Assembly (NCBI GenBank): GCA_002150815.3
Contig: NDFF03000398.1
Span: 520,014-584,013 of the forward strand
From: Grammothele lineata
Lineage: Eukaryota; Basidiomycota; Agaricomycetes; Polyporales; Polyporaceae
DNA: 64,000 nucleotides
Direction of reading: 5' to 3'
Shown in pieces: positions 11,183-22,477 of this stretch. The notes under the pieces are model-generated. The model saw nothing but the letters and a program-made list of their open reading frames with translations, did no database searches and was not told the origin of the DNA. The translations under genes were made by a program, and so were the position numbers. Each line of letters begins with the position of its first letter. Position 1 is the first letter of the stretch.

Positions 11183-13130
11183 ATGGATCTGCTTGCGCTC
11201 AACGACGACGTTCTCCTCATCATCTGTTCCCATCTTCCCGTCCAAGATGCCTTCTCGTTTTCGCTGGTATCCCACAGAGCTCGCGCTGTTGCACTCAAAC
11301 GCTCATTGTCCTCAGTCGAGTGCTCGAGTCCTGCTCAGCTCCGTCGCTTGACAACCTACATGTGCGCCTTAGAACCTCAAGACGACGTTCCCCGCGCCTC
11401 CCACGTTGAATCACTCACAATCCACGTTTCTACCTTCAAGTCTGAGGAAGAGGAGGCGGAATCAGACGAGGACATAGGAGACAACCCTTATGAAAGCATC
11501 TTCGAGGGCGAGCCGTTTGGAGGAGACTTTTCCCAGGTCCGTCTCGTCGCAGACCTACTCTCTTGTGCAAGCAACCTCCATGAACTCTCTCTTGAGCGGG
11601 TCAGCCCCTGTCTGGAGAAATGCCCGTCCATTGCACTGGCTCTCTCGTGTATGCGTTGCTTGATACACCTTCGACTATCCACAATCAGCGACGACGCCCT
11701 CCCAGTCCTACAGGGCATACCCAGTGACCTGAAGCGTCTCACGCTCTCGTACTGGGACATCTACGATTATCCCCTTCCAGGCAAGCCTATCACTATCCTA
11801 CCCCTCGTTTCCGCCCTTTCCGTCTTCCACAACCTCAGCACCGTGAAGCTGTGGAACTTTACTCCTCCCAATCATGACCATTCCGCCATCTCTGCGTTTA
11901 CGCTACCATCCATCCGCTACCTTCGCCTCTCAGATGCGTCAGTTGGTGCTCTGGACATGGTTGAGCTCTGCCCCAATCTCTCCACCCTCGTGTTCTCGCT
12001 TGCCCACGACAGTGAAATGGTCCCCAGCGTCGGAACTCGGTGGCGTCCTCTACACCGACTCATGGTGCACAACGTCGATGAACTGGAGATTCTAAGGGGG
12101 CGTATCACAACCGTCAATCTTCTGCAAGTCTCCAATCCAGGCGTGATTCCTAATAGGTATACCAACACCCCTGCCATGGCCGAGGGCGACGAGTCAGAAA
12201 TCATCCCATACGTACGCGCAATGCACCCCGTCTCTCTGTACCATGCGGTTCTCTATCGCTTTCCTTCGGAACCCGCTGCAATCGCGCAATCGCAAGTATG
12301 GGCACAGATGGCGCAGGCATCCCCTCGCTTACGCTCTCTCGAGCTCCAATTCGATTGCCACTTATCTCCATATTCCGAGGCCGCGCCGCTTGACGACTGG
12401 CACTGGATCATTGTACGTGCCCTCCCCTTGCCGCCGCACACAGCCAAACTGACGTATGATGATCTATTCTCCTCACGCAGACATCACTCCCCCCAGCGCT
12501 CGCGTACCTGCCCCTTCGTTGTCTTCAGCTCATCGTTCCGTCACCGCCACCACCACATCGGTACAGAAATGATGAGAGTGCACCCCGGACACGTGAAGAC
12601 GCGCTGGCAGATCGTGCCGAAGCCCTTCAAGCTCGCGCACGCGAGAAGAGCCGCGTACACGCTCTGGCGGCGTTGGCGCAACCACTTGTTTCCGCATTCC
12701 CGGCACTCCTCGTTCTCTCCATCGCAGATATGGGTATCAGCACGCGCATCATGAGCGCCACCAAGGAGGCATGCACTGAGGTCGAGCGCGCGCGCGACGC
12801 GGAAGAGTATGGACTCCGGGATGAAGATGACGACAGCTCGGGGGGCGGATGGGTGACGCGCGCGGATGAGTGGGACGAGCTGCGACGGCTGCCACGCGTC
12901 CATCGACAGCGCTGGTGGAGGATCGTAGACGATGGAGCGGGAAGCAGGCGGCTAGTTGAGATCTCGGAGGCCGAGGGCGAGCGCGCAAAGGCAGCGATCG
13001 ACAGCCCGGACTGGAACGCGGAGACGGGTTTAGACGGTATGTCGAGTTGATATGGCATTCCGGATCGAGTTGCTAATGCGGCGATCGAACAGATCTGTTC
13101 TCCTCGATGTCGTTACGCGGCCTTGACTGA
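11183..13130 (+). CDS. F-box protein, WW-EGER family
   Basis: Exons 11183..12412, 12481..13036 and 13093..13130 give 607 aa. It begins MDLLALNDDVLLIICSHLP (F-box), continues through Leu-rich segments closely matching the 8214 copy (for example the KLWNFTPPNHD strand), and reaches the conserved phase-0 intron after DDWHWII. Exon 2 opens TSLPPALAYLPLRCLQLIVP and contains QRWWRIVDDG...EGERAK. The last phase-1 intron (56 nt) leads to DLFSSMSLRGLD. An acidic insertion (EEEEAESDEDIGD, about residue 95) separates it from its sister. Predicted SCF substrate receptor; target unknown. Confidence 0.88.
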
Positions 13131-13459
13131 TTCTGCAGTGTATTGCGCGGTTTGTAAAGAGGCTAGCAGCCCCCTCGGCACTGATAGTCGACTCGTCGGA
13201 ACGTTGATTCAATCAGAGTCATGGCGTACCTTCAAGTAGAATATGGCTTTCACGAAGTTCTTCAGGTACTAGAGGGGACTCATAGGCGGACCTGAGCTGC
13301 AGATAACGAGCTTTTGAGGGCACCGCGAGATATTCATACGATGAAACAAGGCCAGAGTGAGCTGCAGGCTCCTCAGGGTTCCAAGCGTTCGGATTTTCGC
13401 CCCGGGCCAGACAAGCCTGTGTACTTATAACAGCGACTAAATTCTGCTGTTCTCTTATC

Positions 13460-13653
13460 CATCAGCAATAAATTGCCTCACCTTGTACCACCTTAGCTGA
13501 TCTTAACACGTCTGAAGTCGTCTTATTCCATCTGAACCAGTCTGATTGTGAACTTGAAAGTGAGTAAAAATGTGCTCTAAGCGCATTTAAGACGCTTTAA
13601 GACCGTTACAGACGCTCTAAGGCAGGCGAAGGCCGCTGAATTTATTGCTGATG
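13460..13653. mobile_element. MITE-like element with 15-bp terminal inverted repeats
   Basis: CATCAGCAATAAATT at 13460–13474 is exactly mirrored by AATTTATTGCTGATG at 13639–13653, bounding a 194-bp AT-richer, non-coding segment with internal near-repeats (gacgctttaag, gacgctctaag). Size and exact terminal repeats suit a non-autonomous DNA transposon. A clear target-site duplication is not visible. The remainder of the 13131–13904 gap shows nothing else. Confidence 0.45.
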
Positions 13654-13904
13654 TCGTTACGAGCTGTTCTGAGCCTTAGATACTCGAAGTTGGAAGGGAT
13701 GTTGAACTCGCAACAGTGCAAAGCCGGCTGAAGTGAGCCATCTTCAACTACATAAAGCTGTACTCAGCCTACCTCACCTGGCCACGTTTCTGGTGAACTT
13801 TATCGGGATGAGACCAACTTAATCAGGCCCGGGGGCCCAGCGCGTACGCGTCCTCCCTCTCCTCCCTTACCTTTGCAAGGCTGGCAAACATCCATCTCAA
13901 GGCA

Positions 13905-15712
13905 ATGGATCTACAGACTTTCGTTGGACGCCGCATTGGTGTGTTTGGCCCGACTTGTTCGCGATCGTATGCTCCTCTGACACTCGTCATAACACGGACT
14001 TGAATAGATCTATTGTCTCTCAATCACGATGTCCTCATCCACATCCTCGACAACCTTGACGGCTCGGACGCGCTCAACATTTCATTGGCGTCGAAGTACG
14101 CATATGCGCTCGCCATCCCACGCGTCTACGCCGTTGGAGTTTGCACCACCGTAGACGACCTTCGCCAATTCCATGTGCACATTCTATGGCCACTCGACGG
14201 TGCGCCTCGTGCGCGGTACCTACATACTTTGGTCCTAAAGGATGATGCTTTTGGGGAGCATTGGACTATGGAGGGTGGGGAGGCATCGAAGGAAGAGGAA
14301 GAGATGTCTCGCCTCTTTGGCGACATTCTAATTCATGCGCAGAACCTCCGGGAGCTTCGAACGATCTGGTTCCAGCGTTGCCTCGCCCATGACGGGCTTC
14401 GTATCTCCAATGCTCTCAAATCAATGTCTTGTCTCTCGAACCTGGACGTGGAGGACATTGACGATAACAGCCTGCCTGTGATCCAATCCATACAGAGCAA
14501 GTTGGACACCCTCAAACTCTCTTACGATAACGACTTCGATCCCGATTTTCCTCGACTCGTGATGCACTCCTTTGGCCCCCTTCTTGCAATGCTCTCCGCC
14601 CATATCGGATTGCATACACTCTCCATAGTCTTTTTCACCCCTGATGACTCACTGGACGTCGCAGAGCTGGCCAGTGCTGACAACATAACTCTCCCCATCA
14701 AGGCTCTCAGCATCTCCAACTCCTCCGTTCATTCCCTGCCCCTCGTTGGATTATGCCCGGATCTTGAGAGTATGAATGTCTACTCATTAAATCTCATTCG
14801 ATGCTCCGATGACACCTCCTTCATGCCAAGAGTCCCAGATCTCGGACCGGAGAAAAGCTTAAAGTCACGTCGGAGTCGCCCCCTGCATTTCCTCGAGTAC
14901 AATCTTGGGTACTCGGAGGGCCTTCTATCCTTCCAGTATCTCCTGCCACATCTTCACCCTACCCGGTCCATCAAGTTGACAGAGCCATTAGTCGTTAAGA
15001 GAGGACTCACTCCCAAGCAGGCAAACTCTTCGGTTTTTCGCAGCCTGGCTAGCTTCATGTCCCACACTGCTGTCAGTCGACAGGGGGTTGACGACGATGC
15101 AGTGATCCCATCTCTACTCAATGCGACGAACCCATGTGCTCTCGACATGGAAGTGATAATAGTAGTCGAAGCTGGATTGAGAGAATTTGCGGACCTCTGG
15201 CACGAGCTTGCTCAGCGTACACCGCAGTTGCGCTCGCTGACACTCACGCTTCGCATCGGGGGATGGGGTTCAGACACTCCGTGGAGGCCAGGAATGCTGG
15301 TAAGTTATGTACCTGACGGAACCGTGTGTTTGAGCTGACTTACTTTTAGAATGGATTCCCAGAACTCCTAACATCTTCGATGCCTTTGGAGGTCTTGCGG
15401 ATCTACATAGCCAAGGGTCAATGTTCATTTTTTCACGAAGGTCCTCAGAAGGCTGAAGAATACCGAGATAAATTTCTCGTAGACCTTCCTCGCCTACTTG
15501 CGGAGACCAATACAAGCTCACTACGAGTAGTCGCTGTCGCTGGAGAAATTCACCGACGGAGCGACCCAACTTCTGAGGACCTACGGGATTATCCTGTATG
15601 GAGATGGTGGGAAGTTGTCGAAACGGAGGTAGGAAGAGGCGTGCGACCGCTTGCGGATGCGAAGGGGGAAAAGATTCTGTCAGCTCTCGAGGAAGAATAC
15701 CTGACCGAGTAG
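13905..15712 (+). CDS. F-box protein, WW-EGER family (with 5' mini-exon)
   Basis: Exons 13905..13938, 14008..15299 and 15350..15712 give 562 aa. The F-box (DLLSLNHDVLIHILDNL) has no ATG of its own; a 34-nt first exon (MDLQTFVGRRI) joins through a 69-nt phase-1 intron with a GTGTGT donor. The Leu-rich middle is more diverged than in the 8214/11183 pair. The family intron follows WRPGML, and the last exon opens NGFPELLTSSMPLEVLRIYI. The C-terminal motif is degraded to WRWWEVVETE...AKGEK. The gene lies third from last in the tandem series. Confidence 0.82.
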
Positions 15713-15882
15713 ATCCGAGGAGCGAGAACGAGTTGAGTAAAACGAGGCTTTATGTAGCGCAACAGAATGACGTCTTGAGCGAGCAAGTGGTAGTAATCCT
15801 TGACGTCCCATAGCAAGCAACGGTCAAACGATACACGCAATGTAGATCCCCTACTAGTCATAACAGCGCGTCGCTCGCACAT

Positions 15883-16163
15883 TCAACACATTGCGCCAAA
15901 GCTTTGGCCGACCACCTCGGCCAGTGCCCACTCCACCTCCCCGTGCTCCAAATCGAGCACGACACGCCGGTCTTCGTCCGGCCTGCACGCGAGCACCGCC
16001 CCACCCTCCGCGATGAGCGCGTGCGCAGCTAGCGGAACCGCGTCGCGACTCGCATACCATTGGCACATCGCGCCCATCCGGGCGGCATGAGCAGTCGTAC
16101 CGCGTTTGCGCGGGCTGAAGATGGTGCGATTCTCGGCGGGGAGAAATACATCGGAGCAGACAT
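15883..16163 (-). pseudogene. Internally deleted ORC1 pseudogene
   Basis: Two separate parts of the intact ORC1 gene (19720–22477) are recognisable in the same order and strand. 15883–16110 matches the end of the last exon (AHALIAEGGAVLACRPDEDRR matches [21 protein letters not shown]). 16140–16163 matches the start codon region (ATGTCTGCTCC). Everything between, including BAH and AAA+ domains (about 2.5 kb in the parent), is missing. The start ATG opens a frame of only a few dozen codons, so no ORC activity is possible. Confidence 0.8.
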
Positions 16164-16243
16164 AGCTGCAAGGGGCGAGCGAGCAGTCACCGAGGACAAG
16201 TGAGGAATGCAAGCCGATCTCGCCGTACACCAGACAAGCCAAT

Positions 16244-16280
16244 ACGCGTCGTGACGTGACGCTACGCGTTTGTCACGCGT
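16244..16280. promoter_or_regulatory. Three MluI cell-cycle boxes (duplicated ORC1 promoter)
   Basis: ACGCGT occurs at 16244–16249, 16264–16269 and 16275–16280, with the same order and similar spacing as in the intact ORC1 promoter. MCBs are the known binding sites of the fungal MBF (Mbp1/Swi6) G1/S activator. Here they lie between the dead ORC1 copy and the divergent F-box gene at 16473, about 195 bp from its ATG. Confidence 0.6.
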
Positions 16281-16472
16281 TTCGCAGCGACGTCACCACG
16301 TCTCCCGAGTCCTGGCGCTAGTCCTCCTGCCCTTGCGGTCACCCTCCTCCAAGCCTCTAGATCTTTGACTTCAGTCCCATATCTGCACGCCGCTCTATTC
16401 TGCACCAATTTTGTCTTCCAGGCTATTCATCACAGTCGCCTCCCAAGGACAAACACAGCGCTGCTTAGGAGC

Positions 16473-18643
16473 ATGACTCTGCTTGCACTCGACGACGACG
16501 TTCTCCTCCTCATTTGCTCCCACCTCTCCCCTCGCGATGCCCTGTCATTCTCCCTCACATCAAGACGCTCTGAAAATCTTGCCATAAAGCGCGTAGCGTC
16601 CTCCGCGACTTGCTCTAGTCCCACACAGCTCCGTCGACTGTCCAAGTATATGTTCTCCGAGCTGGACGGCCTCCCTCGCGCTCGGTATCTCGTGTCACTC
16701 GACATCAGAGCCGATACTTTTCGCGCAGAGCTCCAGGACATACAGTTTGACGGCGACAACTACAGCGGAGGGGAAGATTACTCGCAAGCTGAACTTATCG
16801 CCAACCTCGTCTCCCACTCGCCCAATCTTCGCGAGCTCTCTTTCGAGAGGTTTTATCAGTGCATCCAGAGCTTTCCGAAGCTGGAAGAGGCCCTTGCCAG
16901 CTGTAACAACCTACGATCGATCTCCCTGAACCCGATCGATAGCGACTCTCTTCCTCTCTTACTATGGATTCCTAGCGATCTCAAGAGTCTTGCGCTCAAT
17001 TTGACCGTCGACTTGGACGATGCCCCGTTAGAAGAGGAAGGCCTTTTTCCCTCGCTCTTGAAGGCGATCTCGCCCTTTCGCAGCTTGCACACCGTAGAGC
17101 TGCAATATTTTATGCCGCCGAACGAAGAATCCCTTATCCGGCTCTCACACTTGCTCCCGTCTGTGTGCCATCTCCGCATCTTTCACTCCTCTACGCCCGC
17201 ACTCCAGCTCGTCCAGCTCTGTCCCAATCTCTCGACGCTCGACTATTCAATCTGGGCTGGGGAAGACGACTTCACTCCGCCTCCGGCTGCTCGCTGGCCC
17301 TCGCTTCAGCGGTTGACAGTTAACGAGTCCCTCGAGCTGTCCTGCATGGCCAACTGCCTCTCAACGGTCGACGTCCTCCAAGTGCTCGACTCGGAAACCC
17401 GTCTTCATAATGAGCTAAGCGAAGGCTTCAATCCTCTCGGGATCATGCTTTACCTCCAAGCCGCGCGTCCGATCTCTCTCTACCACACCCTCCAGTTCGA
17501 CCGCCCCCTCCAGTCATCCCCGCCATTCTGGACAGACATGGCCCCCACGCCGGACTCGCGTCTCCGTTCGCTCGAGGTGAAGATCACGTGGGCACGACCA
17601 CCCGACAGGAGCCCGGAGAACGACAGCTGGGACTGGCTCGTACGTCCCTCAGGCTCCCACCGCTTGCGATTATGTGTTCTCCTGCGCTTACGCTGACCAT
17701 GTTCCATGCTCTAGGCGCACTTCCCCGCCGCGCTCGCGCCCCTCCCGCTCGCCTGCCTCCGTATCTTCGTCATCCCCCAGCCCCCGCAGTACCACTATCG
17801 CGCGCCGCCGCCCTACCCCCCGCCCTCCGCCTCCGACGCTGCGCAGCGCCAGAAGGCGCTCGCGCACCGCGCGCTCGAGCGGGACCGTGTGCGTGCGTTG
17901 GCGGGGCTTGTCCAGCCTTTGGTGGACGCGCTCCCGACGCTGCGTGTGTTTGCACTCGCGGACCTCGCCCCTGATAGGGACATCATGCGCATGACGGAGC
18001 AGGCTCTCGGGCCTGGGGAACGCGAGGTGGACGGATGGTCTGACGAAGCTGAGGATGGGCGCGAAGGAGAGGACGAGGGTGAGTACGAGGTGGACGAGTT
18101 TCGCCGGACGCGGAGGAGGCGGCACCGTTGGTGGCGGGTCGTCGAGGACGACGGGGTGAGGAGGCCGGTCGAGATCTCGGAAGCGGAGGGTGAGCGTGCG
18201 CAGGCGTTGATTGAGAGTCCTGGCTGGGACGGGACGTTGGATGGTGAGTCGTCTCTGGAGTTGGACGATTTGTCCACGGTCGTTCGATCGCTCATCTTGG
18301 CCGCGTGTGGTTTCCAGGAAAATAGCCTTCGCGAGTGAGTTGATAACGTCACAACTGCTAGGAAACAGCTGTCTACAAAGCCGGTGGAGGGCTGTATGCG
18401 ATGACATGGCAAGCAAGTGGCTGGTTGAGATCCCTGAGGCGGATGGCGAGCGTGCGCAGGCGGCGGATCGAGAACTCGGACTAGAGTGCAGAGACGAGGT
18501 TGGAGAGCGACCCGACGCCATCTCCGGCCGTGCGCGACCTCCAGCGCCCTCGCTGCCGCCCTCCTCAATGCTAGTACGTTGAGCTTGCCTTGCTCCCCTG
18601 ATTGACTCGTTCATGCGACGATGATACAGATTTGCTTTCCTGA
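16473..18643 (+). CDS. F-box protein, WW-EGER family
   Basis: Exons 16473..17639 and 17715..18243 are firm. The ATG used is the one at the F-box (MTLLALDDDVLLLICSHLSP). Leu-rich segments lead to SWDWLV and the phase-0 intron (75 nt); exon 2 opens AHFPAALAPLPLACLRIFVI and contains HRWWRVVEDDG...EGERAQ. After TLDG two ends are possible: read-through to a stop at 18338 (596 aa), or splicing of a 386-nt phase-1 intron to a short exon at 18630..18643 (569 aa), resembling the DLF tail of the 8214/11183 genes. The closest paralogue is the minus-strand gene at 46853. Predicted SCF receptor. Confidence 0.85.
18360..18510 (+). pseudogene. Decayed duplicate of the WW-EGER terminal exon
   Basis: The translated segment SRWRAVCDDMASKWLVEIPE followed by ADGERAQA matches the C-terminal motif of the F-box genes (RWWRVxDDGxxxRLVEISEAEGERAQ), yet it lies just downstream of an intact motif of the same gene. 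It has lost one Trp. The 18644–18964 gap holds nothing recognisable. Confidence 0.6.
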
Positions 18644-18964
18644 ATGCACCTACAAGTCTTGAATCATTCGAGACTGCACATGCGTAGGCTACAAAAATGT
18701 AGTCTCCGCTCCCTTTCGAGCTTCAGCGGATGTAGAATGTCAGCAGTCAAATCCTCAGTGGTAGGCTGATGACCTAGGCAAACTGACAGATCGCCCAAAC
18801 GCCCAAGTCCGCCACGCGTTCGTTGTAGCGTCTACTTCGGGGTGCCAATGCGTGCGGGTACGGTCTAAATCTGCGTTATCTAGGCGCCATCGGTCAGTAA
18901 GTTCACATACCAACAACCACTACGTTCACTGCTTTCCCAGTCTCTTTCATTCCGTGTCGTAGCT

Positions 18965-19591
18965 ATGGGCAAGTCAGTCGACTCGACCAAGTCCTCAGGG
19001 GCCCGTCGTTACCGCCACGATCCCAGAGAAGACAATCCAGGAATGCTATTTAATCATACGGTGTTGGAGGCAACTTCTGCGACCTCCCCTCGGCGTAGCT
19101 CTATTCCTAGAGACGACCCCACGTTAGCGGACAGGAACTCCTATACGGCCCGTTCTTTAACCAACGAACACGATTACCCCGGTCAAACATCGTCCTTGAA
19201 TGCTACCGTCCATGATGTCCATCACCCCTCTAACGCCTCCGACGCACCCGAACCGTGTGTTTCCGATGAATACGTCAGCCCCGCGACGCCCGCGGGGATG
19301 CGCCGCATTGAGCCCATCACCGCCACGTTCAGAAGATGGATGAAGTTCATCCCCCGTATGAGCTTGTTGGTAGTCGCTGGGGTCTACACTATCTACGCTT
19401 ATAGGCAAGTCAGTAACAAATCCTTCCACTGGTGTTCTTGATTGCTCATTCTCAAACAAGAATAGAGGTTACAACTTGAAGCTTGGTGGATGGTCTCTGA
19501 AGTGACAGCGGGCGAGGCGGCGAAGGTGGCTGAAACAGTGCGACTACACCCTGAGCCTGACGCTAAAGCTGAGAAGTTGAAGAGCGGATGA
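18965..19591 (+). CDS. Small single-pass membrane protein, unknown
   Basis: Exons 18965..19408 and 19466..19591 (57-nt phase-0 intron, GTCAGT donor, AATAG acceptor) give 189 aa. The first about 115 residues are polar and probably disordered. One hydrophobic segment follows (MSLLVVAGVYTIYAY, about residues 134–148), preceded by basic residues. Exon 2 supplies a helical, charged tail ending AKAEKLKSG. Unspliced translation would stop at 19441. No domain is recognised. Its architecture (long polar N-terminus, membrane segment near the end) resembles the membrane proteins at 47–57 kb. It sits between an F-box gene and the tail-facing ORC1. Confidence 0.5.
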
Positions 19592-19719
19592 GCGTAATCC
19601 TGCGTAACTTGGAGTGATAGTAGGCCAGCGCGCTCGTCTGTGAATTGGGACACGCCATAACGATGCAACGATGAAATACCACACAAGCGTACAGGTCCTC
19701 CGATCTACGCACGGCTGCT

Positions 19720-22477
19720 TTACACATTCAGCGCATTCCGCCACTTCGGCCCACCCACCTCGCCCAACACCCTCTCCACCTCCGCATACTCCAAGTTCAA
19801 CGCCACCCGCCGGTCCCCATCCGGCCTCCGCGCCAGCGCAGCCCCGTCCTCCGCGATGAGCGCGTGCGCAGCCAACAATGCGTCTCGGACTAACAATAGC
19901 TCGCTCCCCTCAGGACGACGCGAGCAATCATCCTCATGCCCATCCGTCGCCAACAAATTAAGCAGCACCAAATGCTGCCTCTGCACCTCCTCCCACCTGA
20001 TCTCCTCCACCCCCTCCTTCCTCACGCACTTCACCAGCGCAGCGAGCATAATCCGCTCGTGGAACGCAAGCTCGCGGAGGAACGCCGCGGTCGGCGAGTT
20101 CTGCATCTCGCGGATGACGGCCTTGACGTCGTCCGTGCGCGCGGTGCGCCGCGCCGCGCGGACGAGCTCGACGGCGCGCCGGCAGACGTCGAGCACGCGC
20201 CGGGCGTCGCCGGAGATGGAGGCGACTTTCATCGCGGCGAACTTGAGTGCGTCGGGGGCGAGCACGGAGGGTGGGGGTGGCGTGGGGGGGAGGCCGGTGA
20301 GGGAGGCGGCGAGTCGGGCTTTGACGATTTGTTCGAGTTGGGGGGTGGTGTAGGGTTGGAAGTTGATTCGGACCATGCCTGTACACATGGGGGGATAGGT
20401 TAGCCGGGAACACGATGAGAGAACGCAAGTGCTTGCATACCGAGTCGACTCCGCACGCGACCGGACATGACGCGCTCTGGGAGGTCCATCGTGTTCGCGA
20501 CTGCGAGGACGACGAGTTTGGATCCCGCGAGAGTGGGCCAGTTGAAGAAATTGTACACCACGTCCTGCTTCGTCGTCATCAACTGGTCGAGCTCGTCCAT
20601 CAGCACTACACTGTAACGCATACAGTCAATACAAGACGTCACGACGCTCGACTCAGCAGAAACTTACCAGGCGTGCCCGCCCGCAGGGCCGACACGATGC
20701 GCGCCACTAAAGTGCTTCGACAAGTTACGGAGTGCCTCCTTGGACGTAATGTTCATATGCCCGTCCTTGGCCGTATCGTGCCCACAGACGGCCTCCCAGA
20801 GGAGACCGTACGCAGCGGCAGGCTCGGGGATCTTGAGCCCATTGATCTCGACGTACGCGAATGGGTTTGCCTCGTTGCTCTCCGCCATGCGCTTCAGCTC
20901 GCGCACGACCGCGTGCACCGTCGCGGTCTTGCCTGTCCCCGGAACCCCAGAGATATCTACGTCCCGTCAGTCCCGTGCACAAACGTCACACCAAGCTCGC
21001 GAAGAGACTCACAAATACACCCCCCACTCCCCTCCTCCAACAACTCCTCCACCGCCCTCAACACCCGCCCATACTCCGCCTCCCTACACGGCAGCGCCCC
21101 CGGGCGCGCCGCAACGTGCAGGACGTGCATCGCGCGGTGCCACGCGTCGCCCTCCAGCCCGCGCGCGAGCGCGAGCTCGAGCGTGCCCTCCGCCGGGGGC
21201 GGCGGCCGGACTGCCAGGGCGGTCTTTTTGCGCCGGCGGAGGACGGCTTTGGAGTGTGGGGTGGGTTGGGCGAGCGAGGCGCGGTCGGGGCGGGGGCGCC
21301 GGGGGGTGCGGGGGGTTTTGGGCGTGCGCGGGCGGGAGCGGGAGGATGTGGCGGCGCGTTTGCGTCGGCGGGAGGGGGTGCGGGGTTCGGCGGGGAGGGA
21401 GGCGTCGGCGTCTTGGTCGGAGGCGTCGTCGTCGCCTTCGGGGACGCCCTGGGATCCGTCGTCTTCATCCTCGTCTTCGCCGCCTGAAGCGTGGAACTCG
21501 TCTGCGGAGTCGTCCGCTTCTGACTCGTCGGCGTCCTCCTTTGCGATCCTCCGTCGCTTCCGTGGGCTACCCCGCTCTGGCCTCACGTCGTCGTCCTTGC
21601 TGCGGTCGAGAGGCGCTGGCGGGAGCTGGACGTTCCACAGGCCGACGCACGGCCATTCTGTGGGGGTGTGCTGGAGTGCGTGGTCACGAAAGGACTCCCA
21701 GTGGAGGTTGTAGTAGAGACCGCGGGAGTTGTTGAGGGCGTAGCGGCAGAAGAATGAGTGGTGGACGGCGTCGTCATTGGGGTCTTTGATGATTGCGGAG
21801 GAAGAGGAGGAGACGGTGCAGACGGAGAGGATGGAGGGGGAGAAGAGGGTCGTTGACTCTTCGAGTGTGTAGAGGATTTCGTTCTAGCATCGATGACCAC
21901 AACCAGCGGGGAGCGGAAGAGATGAGAGGGGGGTGGTCTCAGAATAGAAAACGAGTAAAGATAGAGGCATCCGCACCTCACAGAAAGTCCTATGCGCTCT
22001 GAACTTGGCCATCTCCCGCGGACGAATGAACCAGTGAACCTTGGCACGTACGGGGGCATCGTCCGGTATATCCTCGCCTTCAACCTTCCATATAGCAGTA
22101 ATCACTGCAATGCTGGGGATGAATACGGTGGGAGTGATGAGGAAAGTGTTGACGAGGACGGTGTCTCCAACGCGGAAGACAACTTCGGTTTCGGTTGGGT
22201 CGCTGATCTTGGGTCGAGCGACCTTGCCATAGGTGCGAGTAGGAGCACGTCTGGACGTCGATTGGGACGGTTGACGAGAGAAAGAGTTGTAGAAGTGGGT
22301 ATGGCAGGTGTCAATATCGATCTCTTCGTCTATGGCAAGGTCATCGGGCTCGGTCGGACGGGAGTACAGGTGGTCGGATGGGAAGAGATCGGGAGTAGCC
22401 CCGGAGGGAGCCTGAGCAGCGACGACAGGCATGCCTCGCCTGGGGCGCTGCTTGCGGGGAGTCATTGGAGCAGACAT
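19720..22477 (-). CDS. ORC1: Origin recognition complex subunit 1
   Basis: Five exons (22477..21977, 21883..21013, 20956..20668, 20610..20441, 20378..19720) give 829 aa. Orc1 is the largest ORC subunit and the ATPase that marks replication origins and helps load MCM helicase in the nucleus. An N-terminal BAH domain (about residues 80–250) has the GDTVLVN and [10 protein letters not shown] strands. A long acidic, Arg/Lys/Pro-rich linker follows. The AAA+ module shows Walker A GVPGTGKT split near an intron ([15 protein letters not shown]), Walker [11 protein letters not shown], sensor-1 [11 protein letters not shown] and arginine-finger segment GRVRSRLG, then FQPYT and a winged-helix C-terminus. 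All key ATPase residues are present. The start ATGTCTGCTCC is the first ATG; frames upstream lack one. The promoter has three MCBs. A gutted second copy lies at 15883–16163. Confidence 0.95.

Noticed and set aside
15883..16242. 119-codon minus-strand ORF as a small real gene
   Set aside because: Its second half is the ORC1 C-terminus and its first half is ORC1 promoter/start DNA in another frame; the start at 16242 is not in a normal context.
16365..16472. Upstream extension of the 16473 F-box gene
   Set aside because: The longer frame starts at a non-ATG codon and adds no conserved residues; the ATG at the F-box matches the paralogues.
20740..21735. Long plus-strand frames across the ORC1 locus
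   Set aside because: They are antisense to ORC1 exons with intact BAH and AAA+ motifs, and rich in Arg/Gly/Pro as expected for mirror frames of GC-rich coding DNA.
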